In this document: positions 27,089 through 35,053 of the stretch, piece after piece | How positions within the stretch are numbered: position 1 is the first letter of the stretch | Layout of the letters: each line of letters begins with the position of its first letter | From: Bacillota bacterium | GTDB taxonomy: Bacteria; Bacillota; UBA4882; UBA8346 | DNA length: 64,000 bases | NCBI GenBank assembly: GCA_023410535.1 | Contig: JAEYPR010000031.1 | Coordinates: forward strand, 1-64,000 | Reading direction: 5' to 3' | The notes under the pieces: model-generated | Told to the model about the DNA's origin: nothing | Database searches by the model: none | What the model saw: only the letters and a program-made list of their open reading frames with translations | Program-made: the position numbers and the translations under genes

Positions 27089-27716
27089 TGTTGGCCATAT
27101 ACAGCAAGGCGTTGACGATAGCGGCCGCGACGTTACTGCCGCCCTTGCGTCCTTCGGCGATGATATAAGGCACCGGAGCGTTTTTCATCATCGCTTTGGC
27201 TTCCACCACATTGACAAAACCAACCGGCACCCCGATCACCAACTCCGGTTGAACTTGCGACGCCATGATCAGTTCGTAAAGCCGAATCAGCGCGGTTGGC
27301 GCATTACCAATCACAAATATTTGACATTGAGGGTCCAAAACGGCTTGATCCATACAAAGGGCGGCACGGGTCACGCCCAACGCTTGCGCCTTTTCGATAA
27401 TGTCGGCCCGGTCCATATAACATTGCACCTGTCCGCCAAAGATTCCCAAAACCTTTTTATTAATGCCCGCTTCCGCCATCCGCGTATCGGTTACGAGGTG
27501 ACACCCGTTTTTAATGGCGGCAATTCCTCTTTGAACCGCGTTTTCGTTAAAAACCAACGAATCGGCATAATCGAAATCGGCCGTGGTATGGATCACCCGC
27601 TTAATTACTGGTTCATGCCATGGATCAAAAGATCGCGCTCCAAGCAACTGGCTGATCAGCCGGAAGCTCTCCTTTTCAATTTCTGCGGGTTTAACCCAGT
27701 TAATATCCTTTAACAT
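27081..27716 (-). CDS. cbiC: Cobalt-precorrin-8 methylmutase (CbiC)
   Basis: A 211-residue enzyme that moves the C11 methyl to C12, giving cobyrinic acid. The catalytic histidine lies in KRVIHTTADFDYADSL (~40), with the conserved GCHLVTDTRMAEAGI and IGNAPTALIRLYEL and VGFVNVVEAKAMM. AAGGAG lies 6 bases upstream of the ATG. It is the first gene of the long operon, directly behind the riboswitch, so its translation start may be covered or exposed by it. Confidence 0.95.
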   Translation of the reverse strand: MLKDINWVKPAEIEKESFRLISQLLGARSFDPWHEPVIKRVIHTTADFDYADSLVFNENAVQRGIAAIKNGCHLVTDTRMAEAGINKKVLGIFGGQVQCYMDRADIIEKAQALGVTRAALCMDQAVLDPQCQIFVIGNAPTALIRLYELIMASQVQPELVIGVPVGFVNVVEAKAMMKNAPVPYIIAEGRKGGSNVAAAIVNALLYMANNG

Positions 27717-27734
27717 GTTACTCCTTATCTAAAC

Positions 27735-27762
27735 AAAAAACTCTTTTGGCAAGCAAAAGGGT
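27735..27762 (-). terminator. Possible riboswitch-controlled terminator before cbiC
   Basis: On the minus strand CTTTTG-N5-CAAAAG is followed by AG and six T, between the aptamer and the cbiC ribosome site. The stem is short, so this is a candidate expression platform rather than a certain one. Confidence 0.4.
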
Positions 27763-27807
27763 AGACTGCTCCCTCTGCCTCCCCATCACTCGTAGGTATC
27801 AAAACCG

Positions 27808-27975
27808 CATCAAAGAAGGTATTCTGGCTTTGGTTCATTGTTATCCTCGCCTTCCCCGGTTACAAGTGGCATTCCGAGAATAACTCCCGGATACAGCGGC
27901 GGGACCGCGTGGGATTTTTACCCAACTTCCCTTCGATCGACCCATTCAATGGAATGATCAAATTCCTACTTCTAC
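27808..27975 (-). promoter_or_regulatory. Cobalamin riboswitch upstream of cbiC
   Basis: The minus strand carries the conserved aptamer core: AAGGGAA, then AAATCCCACGCGGTCCC, GCCGCTGTA, TGCCACTTG, GGGAAGGC and AGCCAGAATACC, in the proper order. A closing helix can form between AGAAG (about 27970) and CTTCT (about 27812). Binding of adenosylcobalamin should shut off the 22-gene operon downstream. Confidence 0.95.
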
Positions 27976-27979
27976 TATA

Positions 27980-28008
27980 ACTATAGTATGAATTCAATTG
28001 ATTGTCAA
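27980..28008 (-). promoter_or_regulatory. Promoter of the cobalamin operon
   Basis: TTGACA (28003-28008) and TATAGT (27980-27985) are separated by exactly 17 bases on the minus strand, just before the aptamer. The transcript would begin near 27973, at the first helix of the riboswitch. Confidence 0.85.
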
Positions 28009-28083
28009 AATGATACCACCGGAAATTCAAAAACAAAAAGCGCCTCGGAAGAAGTGGTTTGAGCCGTTTTACGGCCCGGATTC

Positions 28084-28824
28084 TCACTCCCGTACCCGTT
28101 TCATTTGAATGATTCCAATCCCTAAAAATAAACAAAGATAAACCAGTAAAACAATCACCGATACGCCGGGTGCTGTACCGTATAAACCGCTCATTCGCAA
28201 TGCATAACTGGCGTGAGTTAACGGCAGAATCTCAATAATCCAACGCCAAATAACGGGTAAGTGGTTGGATGAAAAGAAGGTGGCGCATAAAAAAGACATC
28301 GGCGTCAAGACGTAGGTATTAAAATTACCCATTTCTTCATGAGAATTCATCAACAGTGCCGCTACCAAACCCAATGCGGCGAAGACGGCACAGTTGATGA
28401 GCAACGCCAACAAAAACCAGCTATTTAACTGTAAATGCGTACCAAAAAGATATCCCAGTATGATAATGACTGCGGAGGCGATCATTCCCCGCAAAACTCC
28501 AGCCAAAACTTTCCCGATCACATACGAGCAGACACTGATCGGAGCCAGTAAATACTCCTCTAGGGTCTTATGGTATAAACGGCTCATATTCACCGGGCTA
28601 CCGACCGCATTAAAACTGATATTCATCGAATTTAACGCGATGATTCCCGGCACGATGAAATCAAGATAATTCCCTTGCGTCGTAATTGCATAACGCCCCA
28701 ATCCCCAACCAAACGCTACCAAATAGAGGATCGGTGAGATCATTCGCGCCAATATGTAACGCCCCAACCGTCGTTTCAAAACAAGCCAATCGCGCCAAAA
28801 AACCGTCCAAATCTGGCCAATCAT
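28084..28824 (-). CDS. ABC-2 type transporter permease
   Basis: A 246-residue membrane protein with about six hydrophobic segments and the ABC-2/NodJ-like layout (LARMISPILYLVAFGWGLG near residue 25, PGIIALNSM, and a C-terminal P-L-T-H-A-S-Y-A-L-R motif before the last two helices). It pairs with the ATPase gene directly upstream, whose stop abuts its start. These families usually export, but substrates range widely. Its place at the end of a corrinoid uptake operon suggests a tetrapyrrole- or metal-related substrate, which is inference. The stretch beyond its stop holds a GCCGT/ACGGC hairpin (28063-28075) but no adjacent T-run. Confidence 0.85.
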   Translation of the reverse strand: MIGQIWTVFWRDWLVLKRRLGRYILARMISPILYLVAFGWGLGRYAITTQGNYLDFIVPGIIALNSMNISFNAVGSPVNMSRLYHKTLEEYLLAPISVCSYVIGKVLAGVLRGMIASAVIIILGYLFGTHLQLNSWFLLALLINCAVFAALGLVAALLMNSHEEMGNFNTYVLTPMSFLCATFFSSNHLPVIWRWIIEILPLTHASYALRMSGLYGTAPGVSVIVLLVYLCLFLGIGIIQMKRVRE

Positions 28825-29664
28825 TCACTCGTCAACCTTCCTGCCCGTTAACTCCAAAAATACATCCTCAAGATTGGTGTGGCGAATTGACGCGGTCGCA
28901 GTCAATGCTCCGGCAAACTGTGCCGCTGCGGCCCGGTCAGCAAAAAACCGATTCTTTACGCCGTCGTCGACATACCATTCCACTGCGTACTCACCCAGTC
29001 CTCGACAAAGCCTGACAGGCGCGTCCAGCGCAATCAACCGACCTTGATCTAAAATTGCCACCTGTCCGCAAAGATTTTGAGCCTCTTCGATATAATGGGT
29101 CGTTAACAGAACCGTAAGCCCCGCTCCGGCGAGTTTACGGATGACCTCCCATAAGCGGCGGCGGACTTGAGGATCAAGTCCGACTGTCGGTTCGTCAAGC
29201 AATAATACCTGTGGCTTATGCAACAACGCTCGGGCGATCATCAGCCGTCGCTTCATCCCGCCGGAGAAGGTCTGGACCATATCGGCGCCACGTTCATTCA
29301 ATTCCACCAGATTAAGCAGTTCTTCAATCTTGGCTCTCCTTACCGCGGCTGGAATCCGATGCAATCTGGCATGCAACTCCAGGTTCTCCCAGGCCGTCAA
29401 CTCGTTATCAAGGTTAAAATGCTGGGCCACTACGCCAATCAACGCTTTAATCCGTTGCTCTTCCTGAGGAATGCGATAACCGGCGACAGTAATCTGCCCC
29501 GCCGTAAACCGGGTCAACATGGTTAATATTCTGATAAGCGTAGTTTTACCGGCGCCATTGGGCCCTAACAAGCCAAAGACTTCTCCCGTTGGGACCGCTA
29601 AACTTAAATTGTCAATTGCCGTCCGGCTCCCATACCGTTTCGTTAATCCAGTGATTTCAATCAT
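28825..29664 (-). CDS. ABC transporter ATP-binding protein (ABC-2 exporter partner)
   Basis: A 279-residue ATPase with Walker A GPNGAGKTT (~38), signature FSGGMKRRL (~135), Walker B VLLLDEPTVGLD (~155) and switch histidine in TTHYIEEA. The C-terminal extension after residue 220 resembles the DrrA/CcmA-type exporters. The ATG at 29664 has GGAGGGAAAGAACGG upstream and overlaps the preceding ATPase by 4 bp (ATGA). A frame extending to 29754 is not conserved. It is coupled both to the corrinoid importer above and the ABC-2 permease below. Confidence 0.9.
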   Translation of the reverse strand: MIEITGLTKRYGSRTAIDNLSLAVPTGEVFGLLGPNGAGKTTLIRILTMLTRFTAGQITVAGYRIPQEEQRIKALIGVVAQHFNLDNELTAWENLELHARLHRIPAAVRRAKIEELLNLVELNERGADMVQTFSGGMKRRLMIARALLHKPQVLLLDEPTVGLDPQVRRRLWEVIRKLAGAGLTVLLTTHYIEEAQNLCGQVAILDQGRLIALDAPVRLCRGLGEYAVEWYVDDGVKNRFFADRAAAAQFAGALTATASIRHTNLEDVFLELTGRKVDE

Positions 29665-30485
29665 CCGTTCTTTCCCTCCGGCATACCGACGGTAGACGGT
29701 AACGCCCCCAAACGTCGTGCCATGCAAACCGGACAGCCGTCGGCGTTCAACCACACATCGGCTTCCACTTTAAACACCTCCCGGAGCATGGATGGCGTCA
29801 CAACTTCCCCCGGCCGACCGACTGCCGACAGCTTTCCCCGCGCCAGCACCGCGACCGTATCCGAGTAATAAGATGCGTAATTGATGTCATGCAGCACCAT
29901 TAGGATGGTGATTTGCTGTTCTTGATTCAGTTTGGCGACGAGATCCAAAATCTCAAGCTGATGACTGATATCCAGATGAGTGGTCGGCTCGTCTAATAGC
30001 AAAACCTCGGGTCGCTGCGCCAAAGCCATTGCGATCCAGGCCCGCTGCCGCTCTCCGCCCGAAAGCGTATTGATTGCTCGATCGGCTACAGGCTCCATTC
30101 CCGTCTGGGCTAATGCCCAATCCACAATGTCCTTGTCAGCGACGGTACCCCCTCCTTTCCACCATTTCCGAAAGGGAAACCGGCCATATTCCACCAAATC
30201 ACGTACGGTCAAGTCAGCCGGAGCAGCTGCTGTTTGATGGAGAATCGCCAAGCGCCGGGCCAGTTGTTTACCGGTAAGACACCGAATATCCTCTCCATCG
30301 AGCAGCACCACTCCAGCCAATGGTTGGATATTACGCGACAATGCTTTCAACAGTGTGCTCTTCCCCGAGCCGTTGGGTCCGATGATCGAGAGAATTGTTC
30401 CCGCTTCCACCGCTAACGAAAGCTGCTGAATGACGGCCCGATCGCCGAATCGCACCGCAATCCCGTCTCCAATCAATTTTGCCAT
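29661..30485 (-). CDS. btuD: Corrinoid ABC importer ATP-binding protein (BtuD/FecE type)
   Basis: A 274-residue ATPase of the iron-siderophore/vitamin B12 importer group. It has Walker A GPNGSGKSTLLKALS (~36), signature LSGGERQRAW (~140) and Walker B VLLLDEPTTHLD (~160), followed by the VLHDINYASYYSD block. The C-terminal tail contains a DGCPVCMARR motif (CxxC) not needed for ATPase function. It starts one base after the permease gene stop. The B12 assignment comes from the neighbours cbiL, cbiK and the riboswitch; a heme or siderophore substrate is possible but less likely. Confidence 0.88.
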   Translation of the reverse strand: MAKLIGDGIAVRFGDRAVIQQLSLAVEAGTILSIIGPNGSGKSTLLKALSRNIQPLAGVVLLDGEDIRCLTGKQLARRLAILHQTAAAPADLTVRDLVEYGRFPFRKWWKGGGTVADKDIVDWALAQTGMEPVADRAINTLSGGERQRAWIAMALAQRPEVLLLDEPTTHLDISHQLEILDLVAKLNQEQQITILMVLHDINYASYYSDTVAVLARGKLSAVGRPGEVVTPSMLREVFKVEADVWLNADGCPVCMARRLGALPSTVGMPEGKNG

Positions 30486-31508
30486 TCAGGTTTCCCTCCG
30501 TAAGAGATAAAGGAAGAACGGTGCTCCGATCAATGCCATAATAATACCCACCGGCAACTCAATCGGAGCAAACAGGAGCCGCGCCAACGTATCGCAGAGC
30601 ATCACCGTACCCATTCCCAACAACGCCGCAGCCGGCAGCAAAAACCGGTGGTCCGAACCCACCAATAGGCGAGCCGTATGGGGAACAATCAGACCGACAA
30701 AACCCAACAAACCAACGACACTGACGGCGCTCGCGGCTAATAAGGCCGCAACCGCTGTCAACGCCAGCCGGGTTAACTCCACATTGAGTCCCAGCCCGCG
30801 AGCAGCTTCATCGCCTAAATTGAGCACATTCAATTTTCGTGCCCCCGCCAATGCCGCGAGCCCACCTAAAATGGAATAAGGCAAAATAATCCGCAGTTGC
30901 GGCCAACTACGGGCTGCCAAACCGCCAGCCATCCACATCAACGCACCGTGAACCCGGTCGCTGTAAAACACCAGCAGCGCTGTTGTCCCTGACCCAAGCA
31001 ACGCCGCTACGGCAACTCCGGCCAAAATAATTCGAGCCGGCCGGATACCGCCTTTCCATGCCAGCGCGTAAACCAGACATGCTGCTCCCAACGCTCCGAT
31101 AAATGCTACCGGGGTCAGTAGCGATTCCAGCTGTGGAAACAGGATCAATACAATCATTCCGGCCAGACCGGCTCCGGAGGAAACTCCAATAATATGGGGG
31201 TCAGCCAGCGGGTTTTTCATTACGGCCTGCAAAATACCGCCAGCGAGAGCAAGATTCATTCCAACCAACGCTCCGACCAAAGTGCGCGGCAAGCGGATGT
31301 TCCAGATGATTTGTTGATAAACGCTTTGTTTCTCGGCGCAAAACGCTTTAATGATTTCGTCTAGCGGAACCTCCACCGCCCCTTTCATGAGGCTAATCCC
31401 CAGCGCTCCGGCGACGAAACCGATTAAACCAAGCAACACTGCCAGCCGCCAAGCATTTTTGTCCCAACCCGGTTTGACCGCATTCTCCAATTTATTTGCC
31501 ACTGCCAT
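30486..31508 (-). CDS. btuC: Corrinoid ABC importer permease (BtuC/FecCD type)
   Basis: A 340-residue permease with about ten membrane segments. Family blocks are IRLPRTLVGALVGMNLALAGGILQAVMKNPLADP (split here by its known NPLADP turn), GVSSGAGLAGM, LNVLNLGDEAARGLGLNV and VGLIVPHTARLLVG. The sequence is complete. Its start overlaps the end of the binding-protein gene by 17 bp. Together with the upstream and downstream genes it makes a full BtuFCD-like importer. Confidence 0.9.
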   Translation of the reverse strand: MAVANKLENAVKPGWDKNAWRLAVLLGLIGFVAGALGISLMKGAVEVPLDEIIKAFCAEKQSVYQQIIWNIRLPRTLVGALVGMNLALAGGILQAVMKNPLADPHIIGVSSGAGLAGMIVLILFPQLESLLTPVAFIGALGAACLVYALAWKGGIRPARIILAGVAVAALLGSGTTALLVFYSDRVHGALMWMAGGLAARSWPQLRIILPYSILGGLAALAGARKLNVLNLGDEAARGLGLNVELTRLALTAVAALLAASAVSVVGLLGFVGLIVPHTARLLVGSDHRFLLPAAALLGMGTVMLCDTLARLLFAPIELPVGIIMALIGAPFFLYLLRRET

Positions 31509-32478
31509 AAACTCCCGGATAGACGAGTTTCGCCATGTATGACACAGTTTCGGGAATTCTGAGTCCGGGATTGAGCAAAAACAACTCCGACGGCAGGAAA
31601 ATCACTTTTTTATTGCGTACCGCCCGCAAAGCTGACCAGGCCGGATTATTTTCCACCTCCGCGCTCATGGTTCTGGCGATCTCCGCTTCTTTCCCCATGG
31701 TGACTACGAAAATGAGATCAGGATCGCTGGCGACCAATCGTTCTAAACTGTAAGGAATGGTGTCGGCGTCACTGCTAATCGCCCCGCCCTCGGTGGCGAT
31801 ATTGCGTAACCGAAGTAGTTTGGCGGTATTCCCGGCAATGCTGTTTTCCAGCTCCAAGCTAACACTTTTGGCGGTAGCGTGAAGTATCGCAATTTTGAAA
31901 GTCTGCGCGGGTACTTTTTCCGTGATTTGATTTAGTTTTGTTTTTAGCATTCGGACCATAGCGGCCGCTTTGTTCTGAGTGCCCGCAATTTGACCAAACA
32001 GCGTGATCTTGGCAAAGACGTCGTCATAAGTTTTATATTTAAGGACCATGACCGGAATCTGATTGCTCTCCAGGATCGGAACCAACCGGTTATGCATACC
32101 TGACATAGCGATTACCAGATCCGGTCGCAAGGCCACGACTTTTTCAATATTAATATTATAGACAAACCCGACTTCCGGTAGCTTACGCCCCTCTTTCGGC
32201 AAACTTTCCAGTTCCGCAGTGGAGCTGGGTCTTCCGACGGCCTTCCCTCCAACCTCATAGACCAGTTCCAGGAACGACGGCGACAAAACTACGATTCGTT
32301 TGGGCTTTTCCTGCACAACAACGGTTCGATCCGCATCATCCTTAATTTTCAGATATTCGGATTGGGGGCCTTTTTGAGTTACCGCCGGTACAGCCTGCAG
32401 GACAGGTGCGGCCACGCCCATGACTACCAACAGGACCATGAAAGCGCTCAAGCGCAAACACTCTTTCAAGATCGCCAC
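31492..32478 (-). CDS. btuF: Corrinoid-binding protein (BtuF type)
   Basis: A 328-residue exported binding protein. Residues 1-30 form a signal peptide that ends LQAVPA, with no lipobox cysteine. The mature protein has the class III binding-protein layout: KPKRIVVLSPSFLELVYEVG, LPEVGFVYNINIEKVVALRPDLVIA, a long linking helix and a C-terminal lobe. Lack of a lipid anchor suits a soluble periplasmic protein and so a diderm envelope. It begins 55 bp after the cbiL stop. Confidence 0.87.
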   Translation of the reverse strand: MAILKECLRLSAFMVLLVVMGVAAPVLQAVPAVTQKGPQSEYLKIKDDADRTVVVQEKPKRIVVLSPSFLELVYEVGGKAVGRPSSTAELESLPKEGRKLPEVGFVYNINIEKVVALRPDLVIAMSGMHNRLVPILESNQIPVMVLKYKTYDDVFAKITLFGQIAGTQNKAAAMVRMLKTKLNQITEKVPAQTFKIAILHATAKSVSLELENSIAGNTAKLLRLRNIATEGGAISSDADTIPYSLERLVASDPDLIFVVTMGKEAEIARTMSAEVENNPAWSALRAVRNKKVIFLPSELFLLNPGLRIPETVSYMAKLVYPGVYGSGK

Positions 32479-32533
32479 CTCATTTGTTTCTTTATTGAAG
32501 GGGAATGCTTTTACGCGTTGATAAGTATCGCAA

Positions 32534-33238
32534 TCATGCTTTCGTCCGACGCGCCAAAATCGTTGATAAATAATTGATCTTTTGATCGCCGCTATCGCTT
32601 AAATTCCGCAGCACCAGCTCATCGGCCAAACCGCAACGGCTGACCATTACCGCGTTGTCGGCTAATCCATGCCGCTTAAGTTGGGTAACGACCTGCCGGT
32701 AATTTTTATATACTTTCATCAGCACCACATTATCGGAAAGCGCCAACGCCTGATCCAATTGTTCCGCAGCGACGGTCGCCGGAATCACGCTGACGATATC
32801 GTCTCCGTCCGCCAACGGATACCCCAATCGGCTGGCCATTGCGCAAAACGCTGGAACCCCCGGGATTGTTTCCATCGGATAACTGCAGTCTTGTAACAAA
32901 TGAAAGATATAAATATACGTACTGTAAAACATGGGATCGCCCAACGTCAGGAAGACCACCTTTTTTCCGGCCGCCAGCAATTGCAGAATAACGTTTTTAT
33001 TCTCCTGCCAGGCCGAAGTAAGCGTCTCCCGATCAAACACCATCGGAAAGACCAGCTTTACGATGGGCGTGGCTTCTTTTAAATATGGCTTGGCGATGGT
33101 CAGCGCCACGCTGTCCTCTTTTTTCTCCGTTTTCGGCGCGATGATGACATCGGCTTGTTGAATCACCCGAATCGCCTTGACCGTTAATAATTCGGGATCG
33201 CCAGGTCCCACGCCCACACCGTAAAATGCTCCAGTCAT
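32534..33238 (-). CDS. cbiL: Cobalt-precorrin-2 C20-methyltransferase (CbiL/CobI)
   Basis: A 234-residue SAM-dependent methyltransferase, the first methylation after cobalt insertion. FYGVGVGPGDPELLTVKA (5-22), the FLTLGDPMFYSTYIYIF block (~95) and IPGVPAFCAMASRLGYPLADGDD (~123) are specific for the C20 enzyme. It lies 93 bp after the cbiK stop, beyond a terminator hairpin, so it may have its own weak promoter or rely on read-through. It is the only cbi methyltransferase outside the long operon. Confidence 0.94.
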   Translation of the reverse strand: MTGAFYGVGVGPGDPELLTVKAIRVIQQADVIIAPKTEKKEDSVALTIAKPYLKEATPIVKLVFPMVFDRETLTSAWQENKNVILQLLAAGKKVVFLTLGDPMFYSTYIYIFHLLQDCSYPMETIPGVPAFCAMASRLGYPLADGDDIVSVIPATVAAEQLDQALALSDNVVLMKVYKNYRQVVTQLKRHGLADNAVMVSRCGLADELVLRNLSDSGDQKINYLSTILARRTKA

Positions 33239-33275
33239 ATCTTACCTCACTATTTTGTTTGGTTTCGCTAAAATG

Positions 33276-33324
33276 AAAAAAGCCGAAGTCAACTCCGGCC
33301 GCGTGGGTCAGCGCTGACTTCGGT
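33276..33324 (-). terminator. Terminator after cbiK
   Basis: GCCGAAGTCA (33282-33291) pairs with TGACTTCGGT (33315-33324); on the minus strand the hairpin is followed by six T. It lies only 8 bases past the cbiK stop and so isolates cbiK from cbiL. Confidence 0.85.
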
Positions 33325-33331
33325 CGATGCT

Positions 33332-34282
33332 CTAGTGAATGACCGGAATGGGTGGCCGGTCTTTGCCCCGTTCGCTGTATTTATTATCGATCGCATCCTT
33401 AACATGCTGCACGTAGATATCTTGCACCAACGAATTTTCGCCTAAGCCGTGAAGATAGGTGGCCACTTGAAATCCGGCCTTAGTCAATTGCGTCTTAAAC
33501 GAATCATCTTCCGTCCCGGCCATGTCGTTGTTGGCATGATCGCCGGCGACCAACATTAATGGCATCAAGGTCACTTTTTTAATCTTTTTCTCTTTGAGCT
33601 TGTCCAAGAGATTTTCAAATGTTGGATATCCTTCCACGGTGAACACAAAAACATTGTGGATCCCCGCGTCTTGGAGTTTCAACTGCAGCGCCGCATAGGC
33701 GGTATTGGACGGATGGACGCCGCCATGGCCCATCACCGCGATGGCCTCGCCTGTCGCCAATTTCGGTAATTGCGCTTGTAACGCTTTGATCAGGAATAAG
33801 TAATCATCGGGCTTTTCACCCTCTTGACCCGTGTAATACAACACCGGCCGGCCAACCGTTATTTTGGCGAAGTCTTTTTCATAACTGCTGACCGCGTTTT
33901 TCAGTTTTTCGTATTCGTCGCCCGCTTCAATATGCAACGGCTGGACGATCACCTGGCTAAACCCTTCGGTTTTCAAACGCTCCAGCGCCTGGCGCTCCGT
34001 ATCAACTTTCAAACCTTCCTCCTCGGCTAATTTCTTAATGATGATCCGGGAAGTAAAAGCGCGCCGGACCTCATAATCGGGGAAGGTTTTCCGAATTTTG
34101 GCTTCCACTGCGTCCGTGGTCACCTTGCGGGTATCCGCAAACGTTGTGCCGAAACTAACGACCAAAATAGCTTTTTTCACTGGTTTTTCTCCCGCCGCGT
34201 ACGTCATCGGTCTCCAACCCGTCACGCCGAGACTTAGGGCGATGAATGCCGTAATCACGGCAAACCGAACACCTTTTTTCAT
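33332..34282 (-). CDS. cbiK: Sirohydrochlorin cobaltochelatase CbiK with signal peptide
   Basis: A 316-residue class II chelatase that inserts cobalt into sirohydrochlorin. The mature part starts KKAILVVSFGTTFADTRK and keeps both metal-binding histidines, in MGHGGVHPSNTAY (~195) and LMLVAGDHANNDMAG (~250). Residues 1-29 are a classical signal peptide (MKKGVRFAVITAFIALSLG...TYAA), so the enzyme should be exported. Periplasmic CbiK forms are known in Desulfovibrio. The start at 34282 follows GAGGAG. It has its own cobalamin riboswitch upstream and its own terminator. Confidence 0.92.
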   Translation of the reverse strand: MKKGVRFAVITAFIALSLGVTGWRPMTYAAGEKPVKKAILVVSFGTTFADTRKVTTDAVEAKIRKTFPDYEVRRAFTSRIIIKKLAEEEGLKVDTERQALERLKTEGFSQVIVQPLHIEAGDEYEKLKNAVSSYEKDFAKITVGRPVLYYTGQEGEKPDDYLFLIKALQAQLPKLATGEAIAVMGHGGVHPSNTAYAALQLKLQDAGIHNVFVFTVEGYPTFENLLDKLKEKKIKKVTLMPLMLVAGDHANNDMAGTEDDSFKTQLTKAGFQVATYLHGLGENSLVQDIYVQHVKDAIDNKYSERGKDRPPIPVIH

Positions 34283-34345
34283 TGGTTTCACTCCTCTTTT
34301 CAATATTTATTTGATTCTTTTCTCAAACGCGACTTTCCGCGCATG

Positions 34346-34369
34346 AAAAAACCTCCCGGAGGGGAGGTT
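34346..34369 (-). terminator. Riboswitch-controlled terminator before cbiK
   Basis: AACCTCCC/GGGAGGTT (34350-34357 with 34362-34369) is followed by a T-run on the minus strand, between the aptamer and the cbiK start. A second perfect stem, TCCCGGC/GCCGGGA at 34405-34424, lies just upstream and may take part in the switch. Confidence 0.75.
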
Positions 34370-34482
34370 GAGTTTATTCAAAACATACTGAACTCCAATA
34401 GAAATCCCGGCCATATAGCCGGGAGGGAGTAATATGTATTGAAACATCCCCTACCCGTCGCTCGTGGGTCGATGCGGAGATT

Positions 34483-34647
34483 TGCTAAATAGGCAGTTAT
34501 CCTGGCTCTGGATCCTTGCTCGCCCAAACCTTCCCGGAACCTTCGTTCCAGTGGCATTTACTTGGGTTCGCTCCCCATTACAGTGGCGGGACCGCGCCGG
34601 TATCACACCGGTCTTCCCTATTAAGCCCCGAAGGGCACCTATCGCAT
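34483..34647 (-). promoter_or_regulatory. Cobalamin riboswitch upstream of cbiK
   Basis: The minus strand shows a textbook aptamer: GATAGGTGCC, AATAGGGAA, the GGTGTGATACC arm, GCGGTCCCGCCACTGTAA, TGCCACTGG, GGGAAGG and AGCCAGGATAACTGCC. The first and last segments can pair (ATAGG with CCTAT). Its form is closer to consensus than that at 27.9 kb. It should switch cbiK off when cobalamin is plentiful, through the terminator at 34346-34369. Confidence 0.97.
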
Positions 34648-34754
34648 TTCGTATTAATAATTATTTAAAAATAATTATGGCTTGTTTTAGTTTGTTTTGA
34701 TTTTATCACTAATTTGATCGTTTGAGAAGTGATAATTACAAACATTTCAACGGT

Positions 34755-34880
34755 CCTTCTCGGTACCTCCGCTAATTGCTCCCCAATACTTAAGACCGGA
34801 TTAAGGCAACTCACCGGTTGCTCAAAGATCATCGCGATTTCTTCGCCGCGATACGCCCAAAAACGCTGTTGTAATTTTTC
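34755..34880 (-). pseudogene. Remnant of an Opp/Dpp/Nik-type ABC ATPase
   Basis: The minus frame reads YRGEEIAMIFEQPVSCLNPV followed by LSIGEQLAEV. This is the block just after Walker A in oligopeptide/nickel importer ATPases (usually RG..IAMIFQ.P..SLNPV..IG.Q..E). No Walker A, signature or Walker B is present in any frame around it. It is a gene fragment of about 40 codons and not functional. Confidence 0.6.
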
Positions 34881-34949
34881 AAACCCGACCATTTGATTGA
34901 TGCTATTATTTTATTTTTTGTAACAAGAACAACCGTTTTGAAACATAAT

Positions 34950-34993
34950 AAAAAAGCAAAGCCTTCCGTCGAACCGGAGAAACTTGGCTTTTT
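34950..34993. terminator. Possible bidirectional terminator
   Basis: AAGCC-TTCCG and CGGAG...GGCTT form an interrupted stem with A- and T-runs on either side. No intact gene ends here; it may belong to the decayed gene at 34755-34880 or insulate the DnaA-box region. Confidence 0.45.
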
Positions 34994-35053
34994 CGATTGA
35001 AAAAATGTCAAGCGAGACGCAAAATATCGATTGCGAGGCTCTAACAACCCAAC

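Noticed and set aside
28057..28080. Terminator after the ABC-2 permease gene
   Set aside because: The GCCGT/ACGGC hairpin has no T-run directly after it on the minus strand; the nearest T-run is about 20 bases further on.
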